64,000 nt of DNA from RPQJ01 sp963726665 (GTDB lineage Bacteria > Pseudomonadota > Gammaproteobacteria > Steroidobacterales > Steroidobacteraceae), in assembly GCA_963726665.1 (NCBI GenBank), contig CAVSDW010000012.1, positions 434,001 through 498,000 on the forward strand, in the 5' to 3' direction. The position numbers were made by a program, and so were the translations under genes. Shown here piece after piece: positions 26,422-35,507 of the stretch. The notes under the pieces are model-generated. The model worked only from the letters and a program-made list of their open reading frames with translations. It ran no database searches and was not told the origin of the DNA. The first letter of the stretch is position 1. Every line of letters starts with the position of its first letter.

Positions 26422-27618
26422 TTGAGTCCACCCCTGCCACTCGCCGGCATTCGCGTCCTCACGTTCGAGAACTTCGGCGCGGGCCCGTTCGGGTCGCTGT
26501 ATCTCGCGGACCTCGGTGCGGAAGTCGTGAAGATCGAGAACCGCGAACAGGGCGGCGACGCCACACGCGGCATGGGCCCGTTCTTCCTCGGCCCGCACGA
26601 CAGCCACTTCTTCCAGACCTTCAACCTGAACAAGAAGAGCGTGACGCTGAACCTCAAGGTCAAGGAGGGCCGGGAGGCGTTCCGCAGGCTCGCAGGCACC
26701 GCCGACGTCGTGATGAACAACCTGCGTGGTGACCAGCCCGTGAAGCTCGGCCTGGACTACGCCGCGCTCCACGACGTGAACCCGCGGATGCTCTGCGCGC
26801 ACCTGTCGGCCTATGGGCGCGACAACGAACGCCGCGGCTGGCCGGGGTACGACTACCTCATGCAGGCCGAAGCGGGCTACCTGCACCTCACCGGCGAGCC
26901 CGGCACGCCACCGTCGCGCATGGGGCTCTCGATCGTGGACTACATGACCGGCATCACCACGGCGGTGGCGGTGCTCTCCTCGCTCATCGGCGTCATGAAG
27001 AGCGGCCGTGGCGGCGACATCGACGTCTCGCTCTTCGACGTGGCCCTGCACCAGCTCACGTATCCGGGCAACTGGTACCTGAACGAGGGACATCGGACGG
27101 AACGGATGCCGCGCAGCTCCCATCCGTCAGCCGTGCCCGTGCAGCTTTTCCGCACCGGCGACGGCTGGATCTTCGTGATGTGCATGACGGAGAAATTCTG
27201 GCACGCGCTCACCCTGCAGCTCGGGCGCGCCGACCTCGCGTCCGATCCGCGCTTCTCGACACCGGTGGAACGGCGGCGAAACCGCGATGCGCTGACGGCG
27301 CTGCTGGACGAGGAATTCTCGCGAGGCACGACGCGCGAGTGGCTGGACCGGCTGCAGGGGGTGCTGCCGGCCGCCCCGGTCTACGACCTGCCGCAGGCGC
27401 TCGACAATCCCTACGCCCACGCCGTGGGCATGGTGCGGACACTCCCGCACCCGTCACGACCCGACTTCCGGGTACTCGCCAACCCGATCAAGCTCGACGG
27501 CCAGCGACTCCCGGCCCGGCCCGCACCCGCGCTCGGGGAGCACACCGACGCACTGCTTCGCGAGGTCGGCTACGGTGACGCCGAAATCGCGGCGCTGCGC
27601 GATCGCGGCGCGACCTGA
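26422..27618 (+). CDS. CaiB/BaiF-type (class III) CoA-transferase
   Basis: Family III CoA-transferase of 398 aa. Signatures: the N-terminal Rossmann half with LADLGAEVVKIE and the catalytic Asp in SIVDYMTG (about 174). GRGGDIDVSLFD and the C-terminal LGEHTDALLREVGY also match. It moves CoA between carboxylic acids; the substrates cannot be read from sequence, though oxalate/formate, carnitine and aromatic acid members exist. I take TTG 26422 as start because GAGAGG precedes it by about 8 nt and homology begins within ten residues. It is transcribed divergently from ppc. Confidence 0.88.
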   Translation: MSPPLPLAGIRVLTFENFGAGPFGSLYLADLGAEVVKIENREQGGDATRGMGPFFLGPHDSHFFQTFNLNKKSVTLNLKVKEGREAFRRLAGTADVVMNNLRGDQPVKLGLDYAALHDVNPRMLCAHLSAYGRDNERRGWPGYDYLMQAEAGYLHLTGEPGTPPSRMGLSIVDYMTGITTAVAVLSSLIGVMKSGRGGDIDVSLFDVALHQLTYPGNWYLNEGHRTERMPRSSHPSAVPVQLFRTGDGWIFVMCMTEKFWHALTLQLGRADLASDPRFSTPVERRRNRDALTALLDEEFSRGTTREWLDRLQGVLPAAPVYDLPQALDNPYAHAVGMVRTLPHPSRPDFRVLANPIKLDGQRLPARPAPALGEHTDALLREVGYGDAEIAALRDRGAT

Positions 27619-27619
27619 A

Positions 27620-27638
27620 GGCCCGCCGGCAGCGGGCC
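27620..27638. terminator. GC-rich hairpin between two convergent genes
   Basis: GGCCCGC (27620-27626), a five-base loop and GCGGGCC (27632-27638) form a perfect 7-bp stem in the 40-bp gap between the CoA-transferase stop and the stop of the convergent gene at 27659. There is no T-run on either strand. It may act as a bidirectional barrier, but that is not certain. Confidence 0.4.
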
Positions 27639-27658
27639 GGCCGCCTGGAGGATCGACG

Positions 27659-28552
27659 TCACGGGCCGCCTTCAGCGCCGAGCGGCGTCAGCATGTCGAT
27701 GGCGACTCGCCACTTGCGGCCCTCGCGGCACCAGACTCTTACGTAAGAAGCGTGGGCCGCCGGCTGCGACGGCGACGCGGGGCGCGCCTCGACGACCCCG
27801 TAGCTGAACCCGAAATCCGAAGCGGGCTCCACACTCACGAACTGGCTGCGTGCCTGCGAGCCGCGGCCGTACAACTCGTCTGCGGCGGCGGAGGCGGCGA
27901 CGGGCCCCGGCACTGTGTCGTCCCGATACGCCAGCGCGCCGGAAGCGGCGGCGCCGGCGAGCGCTCGGGCTAGACCCTCCGACCCGACCGCCTCGTTCAG
28001 GTCCTGCTCCGCTTCCTTGAGCCTCGCTGCACTGCCATCGATGCGGCAACCCTTCCTGGACGACACCGGCCAGAAGCTCGCGAGAGCCGACTCGAGCGGC
28101 GGCACTGGTTCGGACCTGGGATCGTGATCGACACCGTTGTCCAGCACGACGCGCCAGTGTCCGTCGGGCTCGCGTCGCCAGATCGAAAGGTAGTGGCCCG
28201 ATGCCGACTCATCCCCCTCGGGGCTGGAGTAAGTCCACGGCCCGGTGGTCACGGCCCAGTCGCCGCTGCAGTCCGCCGCCCCGGCCGACGGCGTCCATTG
28301 CAGCCGGCCACCGCCCTGCTCGTGGCTCGCGAACCAGTCGTGCGCGACCACCGCGCCTGGCCGGAAGATGATTGCGTCTCCGGTGAGGAACTCCTCGAAC
28401 GCAGCCCTCTGGCCACGATCGACAGACATGGCGGCGAAGGCGCCGTCCGCAGCCAGGGCTGCGTCGGCCGGGTTGGCGGCACCCGACGCTGGCGCTCCCC
28501 CCGAGGCCACCACCATGACGGCGAGGAACGCGTTGCGGATTCCCGTATTCAT
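27659..28552 (-). CDS. exported protein with two tandem DUF4440/SnoaL-like (NTF2-fold) domains
   Basis: Protein of 297 aa with a signal peptide (residues 1-25, ending near ASGAA). Two divergent copies of an NTF2-like domain follow, about 30-145 and 180-290. Each ends with the same kind of block, a Tyr- and Trp-containing strand, a basic turn and WRV followed by Asp (SIWRREPDGHWRVVLD and VRVWCREGRKWRVAID). No catalytic residues can be assigned. Convergent with the CoA-transferase and divergent from the SYLF gene. Function unknown. Confidence 0.72.
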   Translation of the reverse strand: MNTGIRNAFLAVMVVASGGAPASGAANPADAALAADGAFAAMSVDRGQRAAFEEFLTGDAIIFRPGAVVAHDWFASHEQGGGRLQWTPSAGAADCSGDWAVTTGPWTYSSPEGDESASGHYLSIWRREPDGHWRVVLDNGVDHDPRSEPVPPLESALASFWPVSSRKGCRIDGSAARLKEAEQDLNEAVGSEGLARALAGAAASGALAYRDDTVPGPVAASAAADELYGRGSQARSQFVSVEPASDFGFSYGVVEARPASPSQPAAHASYVRVWCREGRKWRVAIDMLTPLGAEGGP

Positions 28553-28659
28553 GGTCCTGGCCCGTGGAACGGAACGGCACCGAGCATAGCCGGACGCGGC
28601 AATGCCCGCCCATATTCTGTTAAAGTCGGCCGGTCATTCCCTCATCCCCAAGAGAGAAA

Positions 28660-29490
28660 ATGCAGAGATTCATCGCACTGCTGGCCGTCACCCTGACCCT
28701 GGCGCTCGGAACCTCCGCCGCGCAGGCGGACGACAAGACCGACAAGCGCCTCAACGACTCGCGCCTCGTATTCGAACGCTTCACCGACATGTCCGAGCAG
28801 TCGATTCCAGACTGGTTGCTCGAACGCGCCTACGGCGTCGTGGTCGTGCCGAAAGTCTTCGAGATAGCCGTGGGGTTTGGCGGGCGCGGCGGCCGCGGCG
28901 TGATGGCCGTGCGCAATCCCGACGGCAGCTGGAGCAATCCGGTTTTCCTGTCACTTGGCGGCGGCAGCTTCGGCTTCCAGTTCGGAATGCACATGACGGA
29001 CACGGTGCTGGTGCTGACGTCCCGCGAGAGTGTCGAGGGAATCAGCGGCGGGAAGGTCATGCTGGGCGCCGGGGCGAGCGTGGCCGCGGGGCCGGTGGGG
29101 CGCACGGCGGCGGCCAGCACGGACCCGATGCTCAAGACCCAGGTGCTGTCCTATTCGCAGACCGAGGGTGTCTTTGCCGGCGTGGCAGTGGAGGGCACGG
29201 TGATCTCGGTGGACGACGACGCCAACGCGACCGCCTACGGCGTGTCCGGCATCCTCGCCTCCCAGATCCTCGACGGTAAGCTCGGCACGCCGTCTCCGGC
29301 TGCGCTCGAATTCAAGGCCGCCCTGCAGCGCGCCACGGATCGCGCTGCAGCGGCGTCAGCGCCTGCCGCCGCCCAGCCGGCTGCCGCTCCGCCCGCGGCC
29401 GCGAAGCCGGCCGCGGAGCCCGCGTCCGGCGCCCCGGCCCAGACCTACCCGATGGAAGACCCGCAGCCGGGTGCACCGCCGCCGCCCTGA
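28660..29490 (+). CDS. SYLF (Ysc84-type) lipid-binding exported protein
   Basis: Protein of 276 aa with a clear signal peptide (1-23, ending AQA). The SYLF/DUF500 domain covers about 55-205: AYGVVVVPKVFEIAVGFGGR, GFQFGMHMTDTVLVL, KVMLGAGASVAAGPVGR and a C-terminal AYGVSGILASQIL. SYLF domains bind phosphoinositides in eukaryotes, and bacterial members are periplasmic or outer-membrane-associated with unknown ligand. The last 50 residues are a low-complexity Ala/Pro tail. ATG 28660 follows AGAGAGAAA. The next gene starts 36 bp downstream. Confidence 0.86.
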   Translation: MQRFIALLAVTLTLALGTSAAQADDKTDKRLNDSRLVFERFTDMSEQSIPDWLLERAYGVVVVPKVFEIAVGFGGRGGRGVMAVRNPDGSWSNPVFLSLGGGSFGFQFGMHMTDTVLVLTSRESVEGISGGKVMLGAGASVAAGPVGRTAAASTDPMLKTQVLSYSQTEGVFAGVAVEGTVISVDDDANATAYGVSGILASQILDGKLGTPSPAALEFKAALQRATDRAAAASAPAAAQPAAAPPAAAKPAAEPASGAPAQTYPMEDPQPGAPPPP

Positions 29491-29526
29491 GGACCCGATC
29501 GCCACGCGACTGCGAGGGGGCGGACC

Positions 29527-30099
29527 TTGAGATTCCTGAAGTACCTGGCTGTGTCGGTGCTGGGGCTGGCTGCCGTGCTGCTCATCGTCGGCCTTTTCCT
29601 GCCGACATCCGCCCACGTCGAGCGCTCGATCCGAACCACGGCGAGCCCGGACACCGTGTACGGCATCGTGGACGGTTTCCAGCGCTTCAACGAGTGGTCG
29701 CCCTGGGCGGGGCTCGATCCGAAGACGCGCTACGAGTTCTCGGGTCCGGCGACCGGCGTCGGGGCGCGCATGGAATGGTCGAGCGACGAGCCGGAAGTCG
29801 GTTCGGGCAGCCAGGAAATCATCGGCGTCGAGCCCGGCCGGAGCGTCACGATCCGGCTCGATTTCACGGGACAAAGCACTTCCCGGTCGACGATGCAGAT
29901 CGAGCCCGAGGCCGATGGCAGCCTGATTCGCTGGTCCTTCGACACGAGCTTCGCGGACAACTTCCTGATGCGGTACCTCGGGCTCATGTTCGACGGCATG
30001 ATCGGCGCCGACTATGAGAAGGGCCTCGCGAAGCTCAAGTCGGTCGCCGAAGCGGGAGCCGCCGGCACCGAGGCCCCCGCCCCGCCCAGTCCGCAGTAG
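29527..30099 (+). CDS. membrane-anchored SRPBCC (polyketide cyclase-like) protein
   Basis: Protein of 190 aa with an N-terminal TM anchor (residues 6-27) and a START/SRPBCC domain (30-175). The typical strand-helix opening is VERSIRTTASPDTVYGIVD, followed by WSPWAGLDP and the C-terminal helix LGLMFDGMIGADYEKGL. The family makes a hydrophobic ligand cavity; no specific ligand is evident. TTG 29527 is chosen because a GAGGGGG sequence lies just upstream. It probably belongs with the SYLF gene in a small envelope unit and ends 12 bp from the convergent symporter. Confidence 0.82.
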   Translation: MRFLKYLAVSVLGLAAVLLIVGLFLPTSAHVERSIRTTASPDTVYGIVDGFQRFNEWSPWAGLDPKTRYEFSGPATGVGARMEWSSDEPEVGSGSQEIIGVEPGRSVTIRLDFTGQSTSRSTMQIEPEADGSLIRWSFDTSFADNFLMRYLGLMFDGMIGADYEKGLAKLKSVAEAGAAGTEAPAPPSPQ

Positions 30100-30111
30100 C
30101 GGCGGGACGAG

Positions 30112-31434
30112 CTATGCGTCCCGGAGGTCCGCCGGGATGCCGCTCTCTCCCTCCAGGCGCGCCACGATGACGGCGCAGCAGGCGTCGGCAAACACGTTGA
30201 CCGTGGTGCGTGCCATGTCGAGCACGCGATCGAACACCAGCAGGACCCCGATCGCCTCCGCCGGCAGCCCGACCGCGGTGAGGATGACGGCGATCGCCAC
30301 CAGCGAGGCCGCCGGTATGCCCGCAATCCCCATCGACGTGATGAGCGCCAGTACGACGATCGTGAACTGGTGTCCGAAACTCAGGTGCAGGCCATAGGCC
30401 TGTGCGATGAACATCGCCGCGGCACACTCGTACAAGGCGCTGCCCGCGTGATTCAACGAGGCGCCGAGCGGCATGACGAATCCGGTGACGCGGCTCGACA
30501 CGCCGACGCGCTTCTCGACGCAGTCGAGGCTCATCGCGAGCGTTGCCGAAGAAGAGGCGGTCGAAAACGCAGTCAGCAATGCGGGAGCCATGGCGGGATA
30601 GATCGGCCACGGATTGACGCGCGCGATGAGCCGCACCAGCAGCGGCAACAGCAGGAACGCATAGATCGCCAGTCCCGCGAGCACCGTCGCGCTGAAGAGC
30701 AGCAGCGGACCCGCCGCATCGAACCCCGTCTTCGCCACCGTGCGGGCAGCGAGCCCGAACACGCCGATCGGCGCGAACTTCATGACGAACTCGGTCATCC
30801 GCATCATGACCTGGAACACGCCCTGCCAGAACCCGATCACCGGCTTCGCCTGCGCGGGTTCGATGCGGGTCAGGAAGTAGCCGAACAGGATGCAGAAGAA
30901 CACGAGACCAAGCAGCTTGCCGCTCGTGGCCGCCTCGATGATGTTCGGCGGCACGATGCCGAGCAGCGTGTCGACCAGGCTGCCTGCGCCGCGGCTGACC
31001 TTGTCGGCCACGTCCGCCGTGTTCGCCTCGAACGCCAGTTGCGCGCGCACGGGCTGGCCGTCCGAAATCCCGGGCTTGACGATGTTCAGCATGATCAACG
31101 CGACCAGCACCGCGATCAGCGTCGTCACGATGTAGAAGACCAGGGTCTTGCCGCCGAGGCGACCGAGGTCGCGCCCGGATCCCAGTCCCGCGACGCCACT
31201 GATGACGGACGCGGTGATCAGCGGCACGACCAGCATCTTGAGCGCGTTGACGAAGAGCGCGCCGATGAAGTCGAAGACAGACACGTAGGTGACGCCGAAG
31301 ATCGCGCCGTCGGCGCCCGTCAGGTAACCCACCAGCGCGCCGAGGCCGATGGCAATGAGAATCTGCCAGTGCAGCGGCAGGCGCGGCCTGCGCGCGGTGG
31401 AGTCCACGGAATGCTTCGGATCGGTTTGCTTCAT
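30112..31434 (-). CDS. dicarboxylate/amino acid:cation symporter (DAACS family)
   Basis: Inner-membrane symporter of 440 aa of the GltP/DctA family. Eight TM helices and two re-entrant hairpins are expected. The serine-rich hairpin STASSSATLAMSLDC, the motif GFVMPLGASLNHAGSALYE and GIAGIPAASLV with the last helices (FDRVLDMARTTVNVFADAC) are all present. It transports C4-dicarboxylates or glutamate/aspartate with Na+ or H+. It is the last gene of a unit MarC-MsrA-symporter, starting 21 bp after the msrA stop. Confidence 0.92.
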   Translation of the reverse strand: MKQTDPKHSVDSTARRPRLPLHWQILIAIGLGALVGYLTGADGAIFGVTYVSVFDFIGALFVNALKMLVVPLITASVISGVAGLGSGRDLGRLGGKTLVFYIVTTLIAVLVALIMLNIVKPGISDGQPVRAQLAFEANTADVADKVSRGAGSLVDTLLGIVPPNIIEAATSGKLLGLVFFCILFGYFLTRIEPAQAKPVIGFWQGVFQVMMRMTEFVMKFAPIGVFGLAARTVAKTGFDAAGPLLLFSATVLAGLAIYAFLLLPLLVRLIARVNPWPIYPAMAPALLTAFSTASSSATLAMSLDCVEKRVGVSSRVTGFVMPLGASLNHAGSALYECAAAMFIAQAYGLHLSFGHQFTIVVLALITSMGIAGIPAASLVAIAVILTAVGLPAEAIGVLLVFDRVLDMARTTVNVFADACCAVIVARLEGESGIPADLRDA

Positions 31435-31455
31435 TGGGTTTTCCGGGGCCGGCCT

Positions 31456-32097
31456 CTAGCGTACCGGGGAAACATAGGAAACGCCGCATCCCCCAAGGCC
31501 GCAGTAACCGTGCGGATTCTTCGCGAGGTACTGCTGGTGGTAGTCCTCGGCGTAGTAGAACTCGGGCGCCGGCAGTATTTCGGTCGTGATGGCGTCCAGG
31601 CCCGCCGCCGTGAGCCGCGCCTGGTACGCGGCGCGACTCGACTCCGCCAGCTGGCGCTGCGCGTCGTCGCTGGCGTAGATCCCGGAACGGTACTGGGTGC
31701 CTGCATCGTTGCCCTGGCGCATGCCCTGTGTCGGGTCGTGCGATTCCCAGAACACGCGGAGCAGTTCGTCGTAGCCGATCACCGCCGGGTCGAACACTAC
31801 GCGTACGACTTCGCTGTGCCCGGTGCGGCCGGTACACACTTCCTCGTAGGTCGGATTCGGAGTCTGCCCGGCCGCGTAGCCCACCGCCGTACTGTAGACG
31901 CCGGGAAGCACCCAGAACTTTCTCTCGGCGCCCCAGAAACAGCCGAGCCCGAAGAGCGCAAGCTGCATTCCGTCCGGAAACGGCGGCTCGATGCGGTGGC
32001 CGTTGACGTGGTGTCGCTCCGGGACGCGCATGCGTTCCGCGCGCCCGGGGAGTGCCTCACCCGCGGCCGGCAACCTTGTCTTCATGGAACTCCACAT
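31456..32097 (-). CDS. msrA: peptide-methionine (S)-S-oxide reductase
   Basis: Repairs oxidised methionine (S-epimer) with thioredoxin, 213 aa, about the length of E. coli MsrA (212). The catalytic motif is GCFWGAE; the resolving cysteines lie in the C-terminal GYCGLGGCG. Other family blocks are GYAAGQTPNPTYEEVCTG, HSEVVRVVFDP and YHQQYLAKNP. ATG 32097 aligns with the E. coli start; an in-frame GTG at 32103 is closer to the AGGAGGT ribosome binding site and is an alternative. It lies 19 bp after the marC stop. Confidence 0.95.
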   Translation of the reverse strand: MWSSMKTRLPAAGEALPGRAERMRVPERHHVNGHRIEPPFPDGMQLALFGLGCFWGAERKFWVLPGVYSTAVGYAAGQTPNPTYEEVCTGRTGHSEVVRVVFDPAVIGYDELLRVFWESHDPTQGMRQGNDAGTQYRSGIYASDDAQRQLAESSRAAYQARLTAAGLDAITTEILPAPEFYYAEDYHQQYLAKNPHGYCGLGGCGVSYVSPVR

Positions 32098-32116
32098 GCC
32101 CACGTGGGACCTCCTC

Positions 32117-32815
32117 TCAACGCGCCTGGGACCGTAGCGCCTCGGCGAGACCGCTCCAGATCGAGGGGTCGCCCAGCACCACCGAGGAACCGTCGATGAT
32201 GAACTGCACACCGATGCAGATCATCATGAATCCCATCAGGCGGGTGAGCGCGACCATGCCCGTCGCGCCGAGGACTCGATTGAATTTCTCCGCCGCCCGC
32301 AGCACGGACCACGAGATCACGGCGACGGCCAGGATGCCCGTCGCGACGCCCAGGAAACTCGTGATGCGGTCCCAGCCGTGGCGCGCACTCGCCTGCGAAG
32401 ACAAACTCATGACCACCGCAAAGGTGCCGGGCCCGCTGAGTCCCGGCATTGCGAGCGGCGTGAACGCGATGTCGTGCCGGATTTCGCCCGGCTGCGGCAG
32501 CTTGCCCTGCCCCGCATCGGCGCCGGGGAAGAGCATGCCGAATCCGAGGAAGGCCACGATCATGCCGCCCGCGATGCGCATGCCCGGGATCGAGATGCCG
32601 AAGAAGCTCATGATCAGGCTGCCCGCGACCAGGAAACTCGACATGAGCACGAAGGTGTAGACGCACGCGCGGCGGATCTGTCGCAGGCGTTCCGCCTCGG
32701 GCAGGTGCGAGGCGACGGAGATGACCAGCGGAACCGCGCCGAGTGGATTGACGATCGGCAGGATCGCGAGCAGCGCGCCCGCCGCATAGGCGAGGTAGGC
32801 GGTGAACCATGCCAT
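32117..32815 (-). CDS. MarC-family integral membrane protein
   Basis: Protein of 232 aa with six hydrophobic segments in two similar halves. MarC/UPF0056 signatures: LLAILPIVNPLGAVPL in TM1 and ITP-like AFTPLAMPGLSGPGTF in the middle. MarC proteins were once linked to multiple antibiotic resistance, but the role is unproven. First gene of the MarC-MsrA-symporter unit. Confidence 0.9.
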   Translation of the reverse strand: MAWFTAYLAYAAGALLAILPIVNPLGAVPLVISVASHLPEAERLRQIRRACVYTFVLMSSFLVAGSLIMSFFGISIPGMRIAGGMIVAFLGFGMLFPGADAGQGKLPQPGEIRHDIAFTPLAMPGLSGPGTFAVVMSLSSQASARHGWDRITSFLGVATGILAVAVISWSVLRAAEKFNRVLGATGMVALTRLMGFMMICIGVQFIIDGSSVVLGDPSIWSGLAEALRSQAR

Positions 32816-32869
32816 CAGCGCAACCCGTGCCGGCTCGAACTCGCGTGCATTGCGTGGCCGCGCGGCAGC

Positions 32870-33121
32870 CTAGCCGGCCTGCGGATCCAGGCGCTCGAAG
32901 TCGAGCGTGGGCTGGTCGCCGGGCCGGAAATAGACATATCGGCTGCTCATCTCCTCCAGGGCGCGGTCACGCTCCGCACGCGTCGCGAACCAATGCTCCC
33001 GCTGCCAGTCGTCGCCCAGCAGGTTGCGGAACGGGTCTCCCTTCGGCAGCCGCACCCGGATACCGAAGGGGCGAATCCCGGGCAACGGGGCGCGAAGGTT
33101 GTGTTCGTGGCAGGTGGTCAT
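32870..33121 (-). CDS. small conserved hypothetical protein
   Basis: Protein of 83 aa without signal peptide or membrane segment. It contains GIRVRLPKGDPFRNLLG and a charged helix (about 43-60) rich in Arg and Glu, then a short C-terminal strand region (RYVYFRPGDQP). Codon use resembles its neighbours and it fills an otherwise empty gap between the patatin autotransporter and marC on the same strand. I do not recognise a function. Confidence 0.6.
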   Translation of the reverse strand: MTTCHEHNLRAPLPGIRPFGIRVRLPKGDPFRNLLGDDWQREHWFATRAERDRALEEMSSRYVYFRPGDQPTLDFERLDPQAG

Positions 33122-33177
33122 GGGGCTGGCTGCTGGATTCCGGCGGCGATTCTATCGTGAATACGCTCCCGCGCTCC

Positions 33178-35409
33178 TCAGAAGGTCTTGCCGAGCAGAA
33201 GGTAGAACGCCGTGTCGCCCTCGGCAAACCCCGCCGCAAGGTACAGCGGGCCGAACGGCGTCTCGGCCGCGACGAACGCGCTGCCCCCGAACTTGAGATC
33301 CGCGAAATCCACGTCCTGCTTCGTCTGCCAGACGTTTCCGGCCTCGAACGACGCCCCAATGTAGGCCGGGAATTCGAAAAGCCCGGTGCCGCCGCGGCTG
33401 ACCCGGCGGTAGAGGATGGTGCGAACGATCCCGTACTGGGTGCCGATCAGCGCGTCCTGGGGCAGCCCGGACAGGTTCAGGAAGCCACCGAGGGTGAAGA
33501 GTTCCGCGGGCGAGACCACGCGATTGTCGAGCGCCGATCCCGCCTCCATCGACAACACCAGGCTGTTGCGGTCGAGACTGCGCGCGAGTATCCAGCTTGC
33601 CTCGACGATGTTGGCGTTCGCACTGGCGCCCAGCGCCTCGCTCTCCGACTGCCAGCTGGCACGGAAGGCCTGGCCGTGCCTGGGGAAATAGGCGCTGTCG
33701 AGGCGATCGTAGCCGAACTCGAGGTAGGCGGCGCCGAGGTCGAAGGTCTCCGGCGCGACGACCGGCTCGCCCACCATCAGGTGGCTGCTGCCGGTTCCAC
33801 GGCGCAGTCCAGCCCTCACCTCGCCCCAGTTCGAGAGCTCGGCGCCGACCGCGAACAGGAACTGCGTGTCGCGGATGCGGTACTGCGCCACTCGGTCCCC
33901 GTTCTGGACGATCTGCAGGGTTTCGAGGTCGTAGTGGAAGGCGGGCGCCACGAAGAACTCGGTCGAGAGCGACAGCGGCTGGAAGAGCTCCGCGTGAAAG
34001 TGCGGGTCCTCGCCGAGTTGCCCGTCGAACAGCAGTTCGCCATCGAGCCTGTTGACGCCGGTCATCAGCAGCCGCGCACCCGCGTTCGCATACGTTCCTC
34101 CCTCGTAGTCGCTCTCGATGCTCATGCCGACACGAAGGAAGTTCGGCCCCCAGGACTTGCGGCGCAGGTCGATCTCGAGTCCCCGCTCATCCTCGTCGCG
34201 CACCACGCGATAGTCGACCGCCTCGTAACGATCCAGCCCGTACTGGCCGTAGGCCCGGCTCTGCAGCTCCTTCGTGTCGAGCGGCTTGCCGGCCAAGTCG
34301 CCGAACACCGCCTCGATGCGCTTCGCGTCCTGCTCGGAGCGCGGCCCCGGGCGCACGAAGGCCACCTGCACGTTCGGGTCGGCCGCACGCGACCTCGCGG
34401 CAACATAGGACGCGTACTCGGCGGGCGGCAGCGCCAGCGCCTCGAGCTTCGAGCGCTGCCTCGTTGCGGCGGCCTCGCCCGTCGTGACGACCTGCGACAT
34501 CTTCGCGAAATCGATCGACGTCATGCGACCCAGCTCGGGCTCGACCAGTACGTCACCTGCCTTCAGCGTGGCCAGCGATGCGGCCGTGCCCCGCCGCACC
34601 ATGATCGCCACCATCTGGTTCGTCACGTCGAGGGGCGACTCGAGGCCGCTGCGCCGCGCGAGCGGAAAACTCACGTCCACGGCGATGACCACGTCCACGC
34701 CCATCCTGCGGGCGAGATCCACCGGCAGGTTGTCTACCAGCCCCCCGTCCACGAGCATGCGACCGTCGATCTCGACCGGCGCCAGCACGCCGGGTGCCGA
34801 CATGCTCGCGCGCAGGACGGTGGCGAGATCGCCCGAGCGCAGGATCACGGGGTCGCCGGTCTCGAGGTCGGTTGCAAGCCCGCGGAACGGGGTCGGCAGC
34901 ATGTCGAAGTCCTGCACATCGGCCACGCGCATCGTCGCGTTGCGCAGCACCTGCGTGATCTTCTGGCCCTGGATCAGGCCGAGCGGCAGCACCACGCCGT
35001 CGTCGGCCCGGATGCCGAGGCCGCCGGTCGCAAGGAAGCTGCGGTCGTCCTGCTTGCGCCGGTAAACGAGGTCCTTGCGCGGGGTACGGTCACGCAGGAG
35101 GTCCTGCCAGTCGAGCGCGCGGAAGACACCGGCAATCTCGTCGCCGCTCAGGCCGGCAGCGTAGAGCCCGCCCACGACCGCGCCCATGCTGGTCCCCGCA
35201 ACCGCGTCTATGGGTACGTGCATCTGCTCGAGCGCCTGGATCACGCCGATGTGGGCCGCGCCGCGCGCACCCCCGCCGCTCAGCACGAGGCCGATCTTCG
35301 GGCGCCCGACGCCCGGTTCCTGCGCGTCGTCGCCGCGGACGACTCCCGGTGCGGCCAGCCAGGCAACTGCCATGGCCGCCATCAGCACGATTCGGATCTG
35401 CATCTGCAT
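33178..35409 (-). CDS. patatin-like phospholipase with POTRA-like linker and BamA-type outer-membrane barrel (PlpD-like, type Vd autotransporter)
   Basis: Protein of 743 aa. A signal peptide (1-26) precedes a patatin domain (40-230) with the oxyanion loop SGGGARGAAHIG, the elbow GTSMG and the dyad Asp in VDGG. A POTRA-like segment (about 315-395) and a 16-strand barrel domain of the surface-antigen/BamA family end in Phe (LLLGKTF), the usual outer-membrane insertion signal. PlpD of Pseudomonas has this layout and exposes or releases a phospholipase A1. Start ATG 35409 has GGAG at proper spacing. It diverges from the TonB receptor. This is the second patatin in the window, with a different export mode. 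Confidence 0.92.
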   Translation of the reverse strand: MQMQIRIVLMAAMAVAWLAAPGVVRGDDAQEPGVGRPKIGLVLSGGGARGAAHIGVIQALEQMHVPIDAVAGTSMGAVVGGLYAAGLSGDEIAGVFRALDWQDLLRDRTPRKDLVYRRKQDDRSFLATGGLGIRADDGVVLPLGLIQGQKITQVLRNATMRVADVQDFDMLPTPFRGLATDLETGDPVILRSGDLATVLRASMSAPGVLAPVEIDGRMLVDGGLVDNLPVDLARRMGVDVVIAVDVSFPLARRSGLESPLDVTNQMVAIMVRRGTAASLATLKAGDVLVEPELGRMTSIDFAKMSQVVTTGEAAATRQRSKLEALALPPAEYASYVAARSRAADPNVQVAFVRPGPRSEQDAKRIEAVFGDLAGKPLDTKELQSRAYGQYGLDRYEAVDYRVVRDEDERGLEIDLRRKSWGPNFLRVGMSIESDYEGGTYANAGARLLMTGVNRLDGELLFDGQLGEDPHFHAELFQPLSLSTEFFVAPAFHYDLETLQIVQNGDRVAQYRIRDTQFLFAVGAELSNWGEVRAGLRRGTGSSHLMVGEPVVAPETFDLGAAYLEFGYDRLDSAYFPRHGQAFRASWQSESEALGASANANIVEASWILARSLDRNSLVLSMEAGSALDNRVVSPAELFTLGGFLNLSGLPQDALIGTQYGIVRTILYRRVSRGGTGLFEFPAYIGASFEAGNVWQTKQDVDFADLKFGGSAFVAAETPFGPLYLAAGFAEGDTAFYLLLGKTF

Positions 35410-35507
35410 CGCTCCGGAGACCTTGTCGGTGATACTAGCAAAGGCAGCGGCGCGACCCCGATGCGACCGTGCGTGATAATCGAGAGAGGCAAGGCGACCC
35501 GGGCCCG

